From positions 1-64,000 of the forward strand of contig JAMKCH010014103.1 in NCBI GenBank assembly GCA_023653785.1: DNA of 64,000 nt, written 5' to 3'. The position numbers and the translations under genes were made by a program. The notes below the pieces were generated by a model. That model saw nothing but the letters and a program-made list of their open reading frames with translations. It did no database searches and was not told where the DNA came from. Source of the DNA: Ophioderma brevispina. Taxonomy: Eukaryota; Echinodermata; Ophiuroidea; Amphilepidida; Ophiodermatidae. Each line of letters opens with the position of its first letter. Positions within the stretch are counted from its first letter, which is position 1. Below are positions 1 to 13,884 of the stretch, piece by piece.

Positions 1-545
1 TCCCGTTTTCGGGGGGGCCCCGTTATAAGCACATATGGGGATGTATAAACGGGGACCCCCCAAAAAGGGGACCCCTGTTTTTTCAACTGAGGAGAATGAG
101 CTCCGTGATTTGTGTGCATAACGTTTCATATGACATGACCCCAACTGATGTAGATGGTCTGTATGTGTGTGTGGTTGGGGTGTGTGGGTTACGATGTTTT
201 ATATAAAAGAATCAGTGCTGAAAAAGGCAAAAGCAGCAGAAAGTTTTATATGTAGAATATAAATGATTAACTCCCATTTACAGTGGGTTTAAAATGAGGA
301 AGAAAGAAGAAACAGAAACATTGCGCTTAGTACTGCTAATTGAAGGGAAGATAATGGGGGTCCCCGTTTCGGGGTCCCCGTTTATACATCCCCTATATGG
401 GGAGGTAATAAAACGGGACCCCAAAGCAGAAAAACGGGGACCCCCATTAAACCCTTTTATAACACATGTGAAATCTGTTTTTAATGGGTCCCGTTTTTGG
501 GGTCCCCGTGTGGGGGTCCCCGTTTGCGGGGTCCCCGTTTTATAA
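1..545. repeat. GC-rich palindromic GGGGTCCCC cluster
   Basis: Two blocks (about 1-90 and 350-545) are packed with the perfect palindrome GGGGTCCCC followed by GTTT. Positions 37-59 reappear inverted at about 373-395, so the blocks are partly inverted copies of each other. The DNA between them (90-350) is ordinary AT-rich sequence. It looks like part of a foldback or satellite-like element that continues beyond the left window edge. Two short overlapping open frames here (278-553 and 294-545) follow the repeat and are not taken as genes. Confidence 0.6.
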
Positions 546-560
546 ACACCCATCCGCAGA

Positions 561-3500
561 ACAAAAATGAATGAAGAAGCACACAGGTTCTGGGGTCACG
601 GCAGCAGCGCAGAACGAGCTCCATTCAGGTTTATTCTAAAGTAGATTTCATCTTCCTGGGCGAGCAAGAAAAAATTCATATCATGTCAATAGTGTTTACT
701 GCCTCACTTACATCATGCATCCCTCAGTTTACAAAACGTTTTTGACATCCCTGTTTCAAAAACATCACGAAATCCACGTCAAAATCCAAAGCATAATTCA
801 AATCAAAGTTCGTGTTCCGTGAAAAATTAAAACACGCAAAAATTAACGGTGTGGAAATCAGAAACACAATATCGTTGTCAATCGATGATGAGACGCAGCA
901 ATCACATTGGCTAACGTTCTCAGGTTCTGCTATTTTCACTTCATGATTCAAAAATTCATGATTTCCACAAGTCGATGCATTTTACATGAAGAGTGCACTT
1001 TCCCAGTCCAATTTTAAATTGCATGCACAGGCGGCCCGCCGCTAGTGAAGGCTTGGCCTCAGGCGGCGGAAGATGATGACAGGTTTTCTGCTCACGTCAT
1101 TTTATCCGTAAAGTCCAAAAAACACCGAAGTAAAATGTTTGATCAACTTAAGCGAGCAATAAAAGTAAAACTCAAGCGCTGTGAAATTACTTGCCTTGTG
1201 ATGACAAAATGTTCGTAAAACATCATTTTCACTCACGGTACCGAATTGTACCACGGATCTTCACCAGATTTGTAACGTTGGGTGGTGGTTTGCCCTAACG
1301 GTCACATGGGGAATAAAACTCAAACGGTAAGAGAATATTATATACTTGTTCAACTTGTATGTCACGCTTGTAAATGCACGTCTACTCTCAAAGAAGATCC
1401 ATGCTCATCGCCAAGTTTCCAATACATGTACTGGGAAGATCCACTTGGAGAAAGTGAGGCGCTAGACCCTCCCCAAACACAAGGCCAGAGGGCTACCGTC
1501 CCCACAATTTAACATATATGTAAACTATTTTAAAAACATTTATAAAACTGCAGGTCATTAGCTTTAAAACCCGAAAACAGCTTCGATCGTGTGTAAAATG
1601 GTTGAACTTAAGCCGTTTAAAGACAATAACCGAAATGATATTCTATAGGGCAATACTTGCACGATGGTAAAGAACTAAGGACTACGCAAACAAAATCTTA
1701 ACAGTTTATAAACAAACATTTCTCTTGATAAAATATTTGATGCTTCAATATCAAATATCAAAATATCTCTAGATAATGCCTATTCTAAGTCATAATAGTA
1801 CACTCTTTCCATAGTTTTGGATTTCGATATAATTGAAAATATCTGTGCGGCCATAAACTTGCCCCTAAATAGAATGTAATTGCAACAAAATTCATATTAT
1901 GTTAAATGTCTGTAAATCTGGTAATTAACCAAATCGCACTGATACTGGAAGGAAAATTTAAAAAGTCTTTCTTGCGTGCCTCTTGAAAATGAAGTCCATT
2001 ATAGTCTCAGAATGAATGAGAGACTGAAGTTTTGTTCAAATGTTTTACCATTCTCTTCCTACTACATTACCACATCCAATTGAATACTATGTACAAAAAA
2101 GTGACACCAAAATGGATTTTCCTATCTTGCGGAAAATTTCCGGGATTGGCAAATGCTATCGCGATGATGAAACCAAAAAAAAAAACAAAGATTCCCAAAA
2201 CAGACCTTTTTGGGGCACTTTATTAGAACACCCCTGTATTAAAAAATATGATGTTAAAAAATAATAATATTCTTATAATTGATCGATGAATAGCCATAAT
2301 CTCTTATATTGATCTTTCACAAGGAATTTAATGTTCATACAAAATCTCACCCAATTCACCGATATGTAAAGGAAAAGGGTTTTCAACACATACTGTAATC
2401 CAGTATACAGGCTTTGCAGTAAGGGACTAACTAAAATTCTTAGCATATCTTAAAACATGGGAAGATCTGTTTTCTTGCTTGTGCAAACAGGTTGAATGGT
2501 GGATTGGATTGTCATATCAGTTGGCATATTGTATAAATAGCATTCAATTATAATCCGTAGTTGAAGTAGTATCAAGGAAAATTTAACATTAAGTTGAACA
2601 AAGGCATCATGATTTGTACATCTCACAACACAAGTTAATGGGTAAATCCATAGGAATCCAGGAAAAAAGGGAAGTGCTTACAAACCTGCCATATCTGGCT
2701 TATTTTTCAGTCGATTTCTTTTCATTGTTTAACACATGAAAGTATTATTAGATGTGTTTTTTATTTTATAAAAACACCAGTCAAAATCATGATATAGTGA
2801 TGGCATTAGGTCAACATCATCTTTAAAGCTTGCACAAGTTTGTGCATTCACGTAGGATATGCCATTTGTGGAGCCTTCAAGGCTCAATCTTGGGTCATCT
2901 TTTTTATTTTTATATTATGATTTTGCTCTTTGTTCTAAATTTATCCATTTCATTATTTGCGGGCTTGGGAGATACCAACATTTACGATCACTATCCACAT
3001 AAAGATTGCCAAGAGATACTTGAAACTATTTTGCCTGATGAACTATATTGGTATTTTAACTGCTTCAAACAGAATAAACTTTCATCGCAAAATTAAATTC
3101 ATGGTTTGGAATCATAAACATAGCACTAAGGATATAACTTCAGCTTTTAAGCTCACATTGATAATAGTGAGGGGAAAATTATAAGCTAACACTAATAATT
3201 TTTTGTTTTCATTTGATGGAAATCCTCACTTGGGCATCACATCGAGCCCACAGCTTCAAGATTATTATAATATGTCATGTTCAGGCTCTCCAAAATGGAG
3301 ATAATTATTTATAGTATACGAGGCCACCGGCACCGTACCATACAAATGTTGTCATAATTATTACAATCTTCTCTAGGAAGTCAATATGCGAGGTCTCATG
3401 GGTAATGGTAATGATAGGTATGATAATGTTCATCCGCACACACGCTCTCACTTACCTCAGCTATTCTTCTCACTCTTAATAAAACTTTATTTCCCAATTG

Positions 3501-5062
3501 TCAGAAATGTATCGTCAAGGACCACATTATTCATTTTGTATTAACACACGCAGCACTAGTGCCTTTCTATACAGTGTATTTCTGATTGGTTATGTTAGGT
3601 TTCTAAAAATATTTTTCATCATCATTAGCCTACACCATCATACCATGCATGGCGTGATTGGCTCATTGGATCATATAATCTCTTTGTAGCCATCGGCAGG
3701 TAGCAGCTCAGTGGGGTTTAACCCAGGAGGGCTGACACTTGGTGTTGTACAAATTGCCCATAGACAATTTCGATCGATGGTGATAGCGTCACCATTTTCG
3801 ATAAGTACCTAATTAATTTATGCATAAACGTAACCATGACGTAAACCGGGAATGAGTAGCGTAATAGCGCCACGCATCGATGCGAATCTATGAGCTACGG
3901 ATTCATGCGATCAGTGTGAGTACGCATCCATTCTCTTGAACGAGTGTCTATCCCGATTTATTTAGGATCCCTGTGTAAACCATCAGCTCCTATCGTAGTT
4001 CACACATTTTTATGCTATATCTGAAATTATTTTCTACCAATTTTAGTATGGTATGTAAGGTGAAGTGGAGGATCACTCATGGTTGCGAATCGACTTAGGT
4101 CGGTCGAATACGAAGTGATGACGGTTCTAATTTGGCCAGTCGGACCGGCTGATTTGTATATACTGGTAGTTGCTAGTAAGAATCGTATTTAACATTGATT
4201 TCATATTTTACATTAAAGAGACCGTTAAGAGATTTTCGTGGAAGGGCATCCTCATTTTTTGTCAAATCCGAGTTGTGCATGTACACATCAGCCTACAAGA
4301 GCGATGGTTTTGTTCTTGACCGATAATAATTAACACAGGGGCCAATGGGAAAAGAAATACACTTGTAAAATAACATAAGTTTATTTTGTACAAATGTAGT
4401 GCATAATAATCATTCTAACAAAGTTAGTCAAAATGATGGCTTATAGGACGAATTTGTACCAAAATTGACTTATTTTTTACAGTGGAATGACAGAAAATAT
4501 CATTAAATTAAATGGTGGTTTAGATTCAATGCTCGCAATTCGCAATATTTGGTGCGCCACCAACAGGAGTTGCTCAGAGAGGCGATGCTTTCCTGATGCA
4601 TCATGGGGAAAACGTCGAAAATCCAGAGCCCGCGTAATACAAATATTACACAGGAAAACACGTAACTGATCATCTTAATTTGTAAATATAATGGTCGGTT
4701 GCGTGCGAATGCACAAACTCATCATACAAAACTCTTTAATCGTTGATGTTTTAAAGTGACAGGAGGAGATAGTTTTTTAGGATACAACTTTATCTCAATT
4801 TGCACTCGATCGTTTGTAGACCCACACCGAGACGCTCGAAGGTTATTTACAAACACTCAACGAAAGACACCGCTACCTTGTTTTGAACTGCCTGCTATCC
4901 TACTTGTCCCTATAGGAAACCATGCTTTGAATTTCTGGAGTGCACGAAGAAAGTACTAAATCATCACTTTATTACATAAAGACGGCGTAGTTGGCTTATT
5001 CACTCAGGTGTGATCTTATATACCCATTAGAAGCATTGCAATATGCCAAAAAAAAACCTGCA
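561..5062. other. Intergenic, no gene recognised
   Basis: Only short open frames (under 90 codons) occur, with no recognisable domain. About 4880-4945 is similar to 27003-27068 (both begin GTTTTGAACTGCCTGCTATC), so a short dispersed repeat is present. Nothing else could be assigned. Confidence 0.5.
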
Positions 5063-5335
5063 CTACGGGAAAAAAGTTAGAACCTAATGCACGTCTCTTT
5101 GAAAAATGTTGGTCCCCCTCTCTCCCCTATAAATGTGGAAGCCACCTCATGTACTCAAACATCATTGTCCTTCTCCAACATTGATTGATCGGGGGGGACA
5201 ATGTGGTATGGCTTTGAGAGACAAGTTCCGCCTTATTTAAACTGAATCAGTCAAAAACAAAACTATATTGCTGTAAAAATATTACGCATATTTAACACTC
5301 CGTCGTAACATAGTTCTAACAACTTTTTCCCGGAT
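5063..5335. mobile_element. MITE with about 20-bp terminal inverted repeats
   Basis: The left end reads CGGGAAAAAAGTTAGAAC. The right end, reverse-complemented, reads CGGGAAAAAGTTGTTAGAAC. The 270-bp interior has no coding potential. The structure fits a non-autonomous DNA transposon; the family is not known to me. Confidence 0.55.
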
Positions 5336-8300
5336 TGTGGATTGTTCGTAACAACATTTTGAGGGCGCTTCATCTCTGGAAATGTCCTCAAGTCTCTTAA
5401 CATAATGTTAAAATCACACTACTTGCGGGACTACTTGTATGTTAATCCAATGAAAGTTTGACGGCAATGTTGAGCCTTGCGGTCAGCAACTAACGGTTGG
5501 GCTGGCAAGTGGTAACCGATGTGTGTCTCTCCCCCGTACCGCATGGCATTAATTGATGAGTAATGGCCCGATTTTTTTAGCATTTTTGACCCCTCAGTGT
5601 ATATTTGATGTTTTTGTGTGAACTTATGGTTCAAAACCAGACATGAAGATGCTTTACAGATACTTGGCTTTGTTTAAAAGCAGTGAAGGGCTATAAATTT
5701 TTCAAGAAGCCCAGTACTATATCCACATCTCTCTTTCGAAGGATTAGGTGTGAAAGTAATCATATCCGGCAGGTATCATGACGGCTCCACAGACGACAAC
5801 GAATAAAAGCGGAAACTAATGTTGCGGAAGAGTCAACTGAATCGATTGCTCATCCCCCCTATCCCCCCCCCCTCCCCCACCATTATTCCGTTCCATTGGT
5901 ATCCTGTGACTGTGATTGACGACAGTGCCGACCTTATTCTCCTGCAACACCGGCATTTGCTGGAAGTGCAAAAAAATGACTCGCGTAAGGGAGTGGAGTT
6001 GGCAGAACACCACCACAGCAATAACATTCATTACATATGAGGGAGTCTGGCTCTGGCCCAATCGCCAAAGACAGAGATGGGCAAACCGCCTGCTGGCACA
6101 CCCCCCCCATTGGCATTGAATCTGTTATGTTTAGTTAGGAATGGGGGTCTATTCGTCTCTTTCCTAAAAACATGAACACCAAAACTGGAGATCTGAATCC
6201 TTCAAAACTGTATTTTTTCCTTGCCAGATCCGGCCAAACAGATCCCCTGGACAATACTGATTTTGGTTAAACATCAGATTTTTTAAGACGGATGGAATGT
6301 TGTGCTAAAATATAATGTTAGAATTTAGTTTTAAGTAGGTTCGAATTGAAAACATATATTCGTAGTTACTGCATAGCTTCCCGACCAAAGCCGAGTTAAT
6401 TTAGGTGCGGGTGGTGAGGTAAGTTCGTTGCCCTAAGACCCAAAAAACAAAAAGATGACCGGGCGTGATCCCACGAATTTCTCCACAGGACCGTTCATGG
6501 CATTGCGAGATCGTGTGGGGTTGTGGTAATAATGCCTTATTATTTTTTCAATTGTTCGCGGAAAAATCAAAGGTAAAACCGTAGCTATCCTCGTGGTTTG
6601 TAAGAGACGTCCTGGAGCATGGTTGGTGGTCAAAAACTACCGCGAACTTTCAGGCTGATTTGATGGAAATCAGGGGATGGTGCGATCAAAAATCACAAAT
6701 TTAGACGTCGTCATTGGTTTAAAAATCTAGGAAATATGGTCAAAAATAAAAAAAATCTCTATTTTTTTATTTGTTATCAAGTATTCTTTTACTCCAAACC
6801 GTGGGCTGTAATAAAAATAACATTTCTCCATAGTAAGGGTTATTGGTTCATTTTTCTGCCAAATAATGGACGCGGATGAGGTCGTAAATGGGCAATGTAA
6901 CACACTTACCGGGGCCACATCAAATTTCGATAATGCTATTGATATTCTTGCATTTGTTGAGTTTGCTATAATGAATGGCATGCTCATCATCGTCTGTGAA
7001 CATGTAACTGCAGATGCCAAAACAGAGAGAAAACTGTTTATTTGGCAGAGACCAATAGTGTGACCAAATGTAGAATTCTTGTTCGACCGATCTGGTGAAC
7101 AAAAGAAGTCAAACCAAATAGATCTTCTTCAGACCCCTTGCAATTGGCCAGTCAATTCTGCAAACTGTCATCATTCTTCAAACGAAGTGTTCCTATTTGG
7201 AAACCAACTTCAAATAGATCAGATTGTCCAAACTATGTCGTCTCATTAAAACAAGAAGTTTCTGGAATTTTACAAGTCAAGTTGCGAATCCTTTTGATTC
7301 AGTCTGGCATTGTACTTGGAACTCATTTTGTCGTGTCCCGGATGGTTTAATGTTCCTTGCTAATTTGTTTGGATAGTCCGTCCTATCCCTCCTTAGTGCT
7401 GCAGCCATCAACTGAAAAGCCTTAGTTTTTACCAACCGGGCCGGAATAATAACCATTTGCAATCATAGCTAATCATGTGGTAGGTATGGGGTGGTTCTCT
7501 AGTTATATGAAAATACTGTTGGGATGACAAAAACTAAAGTGCTGGCAATTTGCATATAAACCAACATTTTCCAAAATGGCCGCCATTTTTAAAGGTAATA
7601 GCACACTATGCTGAAATTAGTGTTGGATGAGTTGTCTGGGTCAAGAGGTTCAATATACAATTGCCGAATTGTCTGAGTCATGGATACATTATATATAGCT
7701 ATTTCAAGATTCCGAATTCGTCAAAGTGAAACTATTACGTATATTTTTATTTTATAACGTTTCGAAGGATTAATTTTGGTGTCAAAATGAGTGTTTCTGG
7801 GTCATAGGAGTTCAATAAACTATTCTCAAATTAATTTTTGTTAGGATGAAATAAAAATTGATTTTATTTGCATTGTCACTTGTTCCCAAGATAAGTAGTA
7901 CCAATATTTAAGTACAAGTACCCCAAGAGTGGAATTATTACAATGTCAGGCTTTAATGTGGCCAAAGTGGAATACATATATAATTTTCCAGATCTGATAA
8001 TAAAAAATACCAACACCGCAATTCTCCTTTCTCGCAAATCTTCCATAGGAGTACCTCCTAACTGCGCTTTTATGCCCCTCGGAATCGAATAAACCCTAAA
8101 ACATTGACTACCAATAGGTGTGCCATGACCATGACCCATTTAAGTGTTCGAAATTCGAGGCCATTTTACTCCGGACATATCTGATGAAAACAAACAAATA
8201 GTTTCTACTAAAATAATACAGGCCTAAGCTATCCAAAATTCCCATGACAACTATAATTATATGTTTGGGTGAATACATAATCGAGAGTAGTGCAAGGTGT

Positions 8301-9300
8301 TCTTATTTGGGTGCCAACTGCCACATGGTAGTCCCTGAATAACATGACTCACGACTTATCTGGCAGTTTTGAGAAGATTTGAGTTAAAAATCCTGCCTAA
8401 AACATGTATTTTCCCCACTTGTCACCAAAACTAGTCATAATGATGCTGTATAGCATGAGGTATAAAACGTGTTGTCTTTTCATATGGTTGAACATCATTG
8501 GAAAATAGTGACGTATGAAAACTGTGCATGACTTTTATTGCATCTGAAAGTTTTGTAAATTAGTTATATTGAACTTCTTGACCCAGAAAATCTTGAAATT
8601 TGACACCAAATTCATCATAATAGGCTTATATATTAAGACTGTAAGGTTAGGTGTCAATAAAATGTCAGCCATATTGGAAAATATAGGCGCAGCAACATTT
8701 TATTAGTTTGCGGGATAATGTTTGAACTCAGTGACCCAGAAAAAATTTTTTAGTGGTTTGGCTTTAAGATGGTTCCATTTGGAAATGGCGTCGTCGTATG
8801 TAACTTGCAACCACTTTAAATTTGTCTCACCCGTTTCCATGAACTCAACCATCCCTGCGCGTCAATTTTGAGCTAGGATGACAAAAGGTGATTTTCCGGC
8901 CCCGCGGTCCACTCCCCTAAACTGGTTGGTGCTGCAGCCAATACTTTTTGGCTGCTGGTGGGGCAGTTCTAGAGGTACGCAGGTACATGTTGCTCCAGCA
9001 TTCACTGGAATTTATGTATCATTGTTTGTATATGTCAATATTTTATGTTTAGGTGATGTGTAATATCAGCAATTTCAATCATTTTGTATTGACAGTGGAA
9101 AAGTGGAGGAATAATAAATAAAATAAAATAACTAAATAAATTCCCACATTTCAAGTATACACCTACCTGGTTATAACAACACTGAAACTTTCTCAATGTA
9201 TTTACTTCTGCATCCGAGGTAAAAATATACCATTAGCTTAGCGAGGTGTCCTCTTAACCAAATTCTGATGAAAAAAAGTGAAACTGAATGAAGTTGTTCC
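5336..9300. other. Intergenic, no gene recognised
   Basis: Short open frames only. Two items are visible. A degraded copy of the CACCGGTGT-family MITE lies near 5768-5852, recognised by its core AGTCAACTGAATCGATTG. A single AAAATGGCCGCCATTTTT palindrome sits near 7574-7591, a motif that recurs at 11-16 kb. The rest could not be assigned. Confidence 0.5.
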
Positions 9301-9302
9301 AA

Positions 9303-9565
9303 TCAGCTTCCACGTTCGCCTCGGTAATATTTAAGCCCTTGAGGAAAACGTCGGAGAACTGTATAGTACAAACAAACTATTTTTTCTAGTTCGTGACTCC
9401 GCCCGCACAACCGAGCATTTACCTTCCCAGCATGAATGTTACGGCGGTACCAATATACATCTGGGTGGAAGAGCAGGAATTGGCGGGGACAACACTGTAG
9501 TCGCAAGGGGATCGAACCCCAAACCTTGAAAACTACATCCACTGGACCACACGTGCCCCTCTTAT
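9303..9565 (-). mobile_element. tRNA-derived SINE
   Basis: On the minus strand the sequence starts near 9563 with GGGCACGTGTGGTCCAGTGG, containing an A-box-like TGGTCCAGTGG. A B-box-like GGTTCGATCCC follows (about 9512-9522). The body then contains CACCCAGATGTATATTGGTA. The head and body match a second SINE at 54650-55199, which supports a dispersed family. A 134-codon open frame overlapping it is incidental. Confidence 0.6.
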
Positions 9566-10939
9566 TGGATATTAACAACCAATACTGCAGATGGTAAAGC
9601 TCAAAATTCTCTATCACAAAAGAATGAATTTTGTAATTAGAATAATTACAACGGCCGCTGGAAATGTCCCTGCCATTACCATGATTACAAAAACTTGCCA
9701 CAGACAAACAAAATTATAGGCATAAAAATACGTAGGTCTTGGAGGAAATTACATATGTTTTACAGGGGTTTTGGGGGCAACATAAGGAATCATTACAACG
9801 AAAAACTTAAATTTAAGGAAATCGATCAAGCATTAGGTATTTGTACTGAACGGAATTTCCCTCCCTACGCCCGTTATGGGGCTAAAACTAGCTATAACTC
9901 TGTCAGTGGAAATCGACCATATGATAGAAGAGATTTGAAAGTTTAAAAAATCCGAAATTATTGTGATTAGTTACTAAATGAATTTCGCATGCTTAGAAGG
10001 TTAAGGAATCAGACTAACAAAAATGTGGGTATTCTGTGGAGTTAGTGGCGTGGTATATTTTCCTAGGCAATACAACACACTGCGCATAAAATCTATTTGA
10101 AAAGAAAAGTGGGAGCGCTCTTCAAAAATATGGCGCAAATGCGCAAACATTCATCGAAGTTGCTCTGCTTAGAAGAACTTTTGGGGCGTGAATCATTTTC
10201 TAAAAATATTTTCAAGTAATGACCCGTCAGATAAGGGTGCAGACACATTTGGGAGTATCTAGGAGTCAACTTGAGGTTATGATCGATAAGATGTAAGCTA
10301 TCAGACATTACAAATTTTGTTTTGTGATTGAGTGGAAAAATACCACAAGCGATTAGAGACTGTTATTACTGTGGCGTAACTTTCTTGAAATAAGGCAGTG
10401 CTAGCAAACAACTCAAAGTTAACCAAGATTAGAGGACGTTGTGGTATGGACACAATGAACCATTGGTGATTTAGTTATAGGGATGCGTAACCGATCACAA
10501 AAGTGGTTCTACAGGCCGAGGAAGTCAGGTTGTTTGCGAAGGAATGAGGACTAAAATATTAATAGACGATTTGCACGATCCCCATATGAATCTCATTTTG
10601 TGTCCATTTCCATCCGCGGAACTTGTACCAGAGTTTATGTTTACAACAAAAATTTCTGATGTTGCGTTCCGTCGCGACAGTGCCCTAAAATTACAATACA
10701 ACGTACCTTTTCACGTGAGTTAATATTACAGAAATGTAGCAGAATCATAGGACAAAAAAAACAACGAGGCACTGTAATGTTGATTTAACGACAAAGGTGG
10801 TATTTTCGATCACAACCGTGCCATAATTGTCACCTGCCGTACGATTACACAACATTTGTGACAACGTCACAGATAACGTAATATTCCTTGGGCAGATAGG
10901 TTGGTCGGTACCATCAGGGGGGGCAAAGCGAGTGTGGTA
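9566..10939. other. Intergenic, no gene recognised
   Basis: Only short open frames (for example 9695-9946, 83 codons) with no recognisable domain or repeat signature. Confidence 0.45.
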
Positions 10940-12270
10940 TCAACTAACTCAGAAACATCATCTATCAATAATTTTGCATGATAAGACCATCCAAAGTAGT
11001 AGTTAAGCTGTATTTGCATAAAACAATAATTGGCCGCCATTGAAATTGCCCCATAACTAGTTTTAGCCATATGTTGTCTTTTAGAAGGATTCTTTTAGTG
11101 GAATAAATGCTAACATGAGGGTTGACAATGGACCGACAGCAGGAACTCAAACATACATTTTTAATTAAAACTAATTGCATAAACCCAAAATGGCCCCATT
11201 TTCATAAATTTTGAGCACCCTAATTTGACTTTACAGTCAATGTTCAAGGTATCAATCATGGATGAAACAAGCATTTTAAAGTTTGGCAATTACAATCTTG
11301 TACTAATTTAACTATAAACATGTCTTTATTACAAGACTTCGAAGGTGTCAACCTAAGCATGCTAATTTGAATAAAGAAAATGGCCGCCTTTTGAAAATTT
11401 CGTCAATATTTTCTGCCATATCTTGTCTTGGGAAGAAATTCTTTTGAAAATATGCTAACACAAGTGTTTGTAATAATGGAACAACAACATGAACTCAAAT
11501 CCAGCAGTTTAATTAAACCTAATTTGAAGAATCCAAAATGCCGCCATTTTCATAATTTGAGCACAATTTGACTTTAACAGTCATTGGTCAAGGTACTTGC
11601 TGGTCGCCCCTTCTCTCCCCTCTTTTCCCTTTTTTCTCCCCTTTTGATTCCACTTTCTTAATCCCAGCGTTCCATTTCCACGTCTTTACCACAGCGTCTC
11701 TCGATGACAAGTTACCTCCTTTTGCGTCTCACCCCCTTCCCTCTCCTTTCTTATCCCCTCCCTTTCCCCCCTTTTGACGTCCCCTCATCCCATCCGTACG
11801 TCTATCTGTAGACATTCCCTCTGCTCTCTCCCACAGCCTAGTCCACCCCCTCTTGCCCATTCCTCAGCCCGTTCCTTCGCGCTTACCTTTCCCCTCACTA
11901 CCGCCCACGTCCGTATAACAACCCCTCACTCCCCGGGGTTTTTTTTTTAAAAAAAACTTTTTAGTTTTTTTATCAAATGGATGATCTTCCACTTAAGTTT
12001 CCAATTACACCATTATTATAATCCTGGTGTATGCAACGATTCAACGGGGACAAAATGAGCCTGCTTATTTGCAAAAAACAAATTGGCTGCCATTGGAATT
12101 GCGCCTTAACTAGTTGCAGCCATATCCTGCCTCATAGAAGACCATATTTTAGGTACACAAAACTCCCCACAAACTGCTAAAATGAGATGTTGATTAAACA
12201 CAATCCAAAATGGAATTCATACCATTCCGTTAATAAATCTAAGTTGGATATCCAAATGGTCGCCTGTTCC
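10940..12270. repeat. Repeat array with GGCCGCCATT motifs (left arm)
   Basis: Roughly 350-bp related units each hold a GGCCGCCATT or AAAATGGC segment, then a tract like CATATCTTGTCTT, GCTAACA, TTAATTAAA and a second AAAATGG segment. The motif occurs near 11031, 11380, 11537 and 12087. A pyrimidine-rich block interrupts at about 11600-11935. The same units occur in inverted orientation at 15780-16410. GCCGCCATTTT resembles the binding site of the transcription factor YY1; whether it works here is unknown. Confidence 0.55.
11600..11935. repeat. Polypyrimidine (C/T-rich) tract
   Basis: About 330 bp consist almost only of C and T on the plus strand, in irregular CCCCTTTTCTCCC-type runs rather than a pure microsatellite. 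It is inserted within the surrounding repeat units. Such mirror-like tracts can form triplex DNA; that is an inference. Confidence 0.6.
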
Positions 12271-12866
12271 AAATTAGCATTTGTATTTGCGTTGGCTTTT
12301 GAATGTAGCCACTTTGAATCCTGCGTTTAAGTGGTTAATGTATTACACTCGGAATAATTTATGTGTGATATACATAGTTTTAAAGAACATAATTTGCATT
12401 AGCAAATATTGGGGATCATTCTGTAATACAAAGTGTTATCAGGAGCTATTTTCAATCAATTAGAGAATATGCGAATTTGGGCCATAAAAACATGTATTTT
12501 ACCAACGCATTATACATAACTATTCACCAAATTCACAAAAAGTCTCAAATTACAAGGATTTGACAATCTAGTCCTCTGTATTTGCCTCCTTTAATCTCTT
12601 CCTCGTCCCTATATCATCAGAACTGTCCATGTAATGACTCTCCTTTCATGTTTTCACATGTCGATACCTTGCCCAAATCTGTACAGGACATCCCATTAGC
12701 CTACATACACAGTCTGGCAAACTTGCACAATCTTGGCAATTATAGCAGGGTAAGAACTCTAAAAAACGTCGGCAGAGGTTTTGCCATTCATACACTTGGT
12801 GATCAAATTACCATCAGGGCGTACAATCATCCATGGACATTGGGTTTGAAGTGTCTGAAGAGGCTT

Positions 12867-13234
12867 CCAGGGCCGTCCCCAGGAGGGGGGTGTGGGTGTG
12901 ACACTCCCCCATTTACAATAAATTGTCGGCAAAATGTTGAATGGTCGGCGAAAGGGTATAATGTCGGGCGCATAATGATTGATGTGCGGATTACCGGCGG
13001 TCCATTCCCCATCTTTTGTTGTTGTTTGTTGCACAGGGTGAATGACTGGCTGTCGGTTGTGGTGGACTATCCCCCTTTACCCCCTCCCCCCACCCCCCAC
13101 CCCCTTTTCAAAATTTCGAACCGAGTGGAAAACTTTGGGTCTACCAAAATTTTATAATCTTGAATCCGGCCCATTATTTTGTCGGCAACACAGCCTCAAC
13201 ACCACTTAAAAAATGGTTTTCGGGGACGCCCTGG
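12867..13234. mobile_element. hAT-like MITE
   Basis: The left end is CCAGGGCCGTCCCCAG; the right end, reverse-complemented, is CCAGGGCGTCCCCGAA. The 8 bp flanking each end (GAGGCTTC and GCGGCTTA) agree at 6 of 8 positions, as expected for an aged 8-bp target duplication typical of hAT elements. The 368-bp interior includes part of a 191-codon open frame (12582-13157) that crosses the element edge and is not taken as a gene. Confidence 0.65.
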
Positions 13235-13884
13235 CGGCTTATACGGCACCATATTAGGTTGCCCCATCTGCATGAAGGGTAATAGGCAGTACCTCACATA
13301 GAGGAAGCAGGCAGGCCAGATTCAATTTTGGCTGTCTGTGAATCTAAACATAGTACCGAAGTGTTCTCATCTTTGATGGGTGACATGCTCATACTAAAAA
13401 TGAACTCTTTGAAGTTTGCAAAGAAGTTAATCAGCCAGTAAGCAAAACGAGGAGAGAGAGAGATGGGAGGAGAGAGAGAGAAAGAGATAGATTGTCACTT
13501 GTAGAGATTTGTGCATTTGGCCTCGAGGAAGTAACAAGTCTAAAAAAGCTCGCAAGAGAGGACCGACACACCCCTTTTTCTGCACACCATACTGCACCCA
13601 AGTTTGAATCGGTTGAACTGATCCTAAGCCTGGCCTTCAAGAATGAATTAGCTGCAATATGTTATGAAGTGTGGAACTCAAACACAAGACAAGGTACATC
13701 AAAGGCATGCATTCATATACAGTAATTGATTTGACTCAGTCAGCGTATTTGCTGACAAAGGCAATGTTATGGATAAAAAGTCATCAATCCCACGTTTACA
13801 AACTTCAAAAGTTCACCTGTAGTGAACTAGATCACCCTTCAACGACTTGGCCAGCTTCCTCCATATGAGAACTGTATGACCCTT
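13235..13884. other. Intergenic with GA-rich stretch
   Basis: A short GA-rich microsatellite lies at about 13450-13495. No domain-bearing open frame is visible. Confidence 0.45.

Noticed and set aside
9303..9707. 134-codon open frame, minus strand
   Set aside because: It runs through a tRNA-derived SINE; the translation has no recognisable domain.
12582..13157. 191-codon open frame, plus strand
   Set aside because: It crosses the end of a hAT-like MITE (12867-13234), is rich in low-complexity proline codons and shows no domain.
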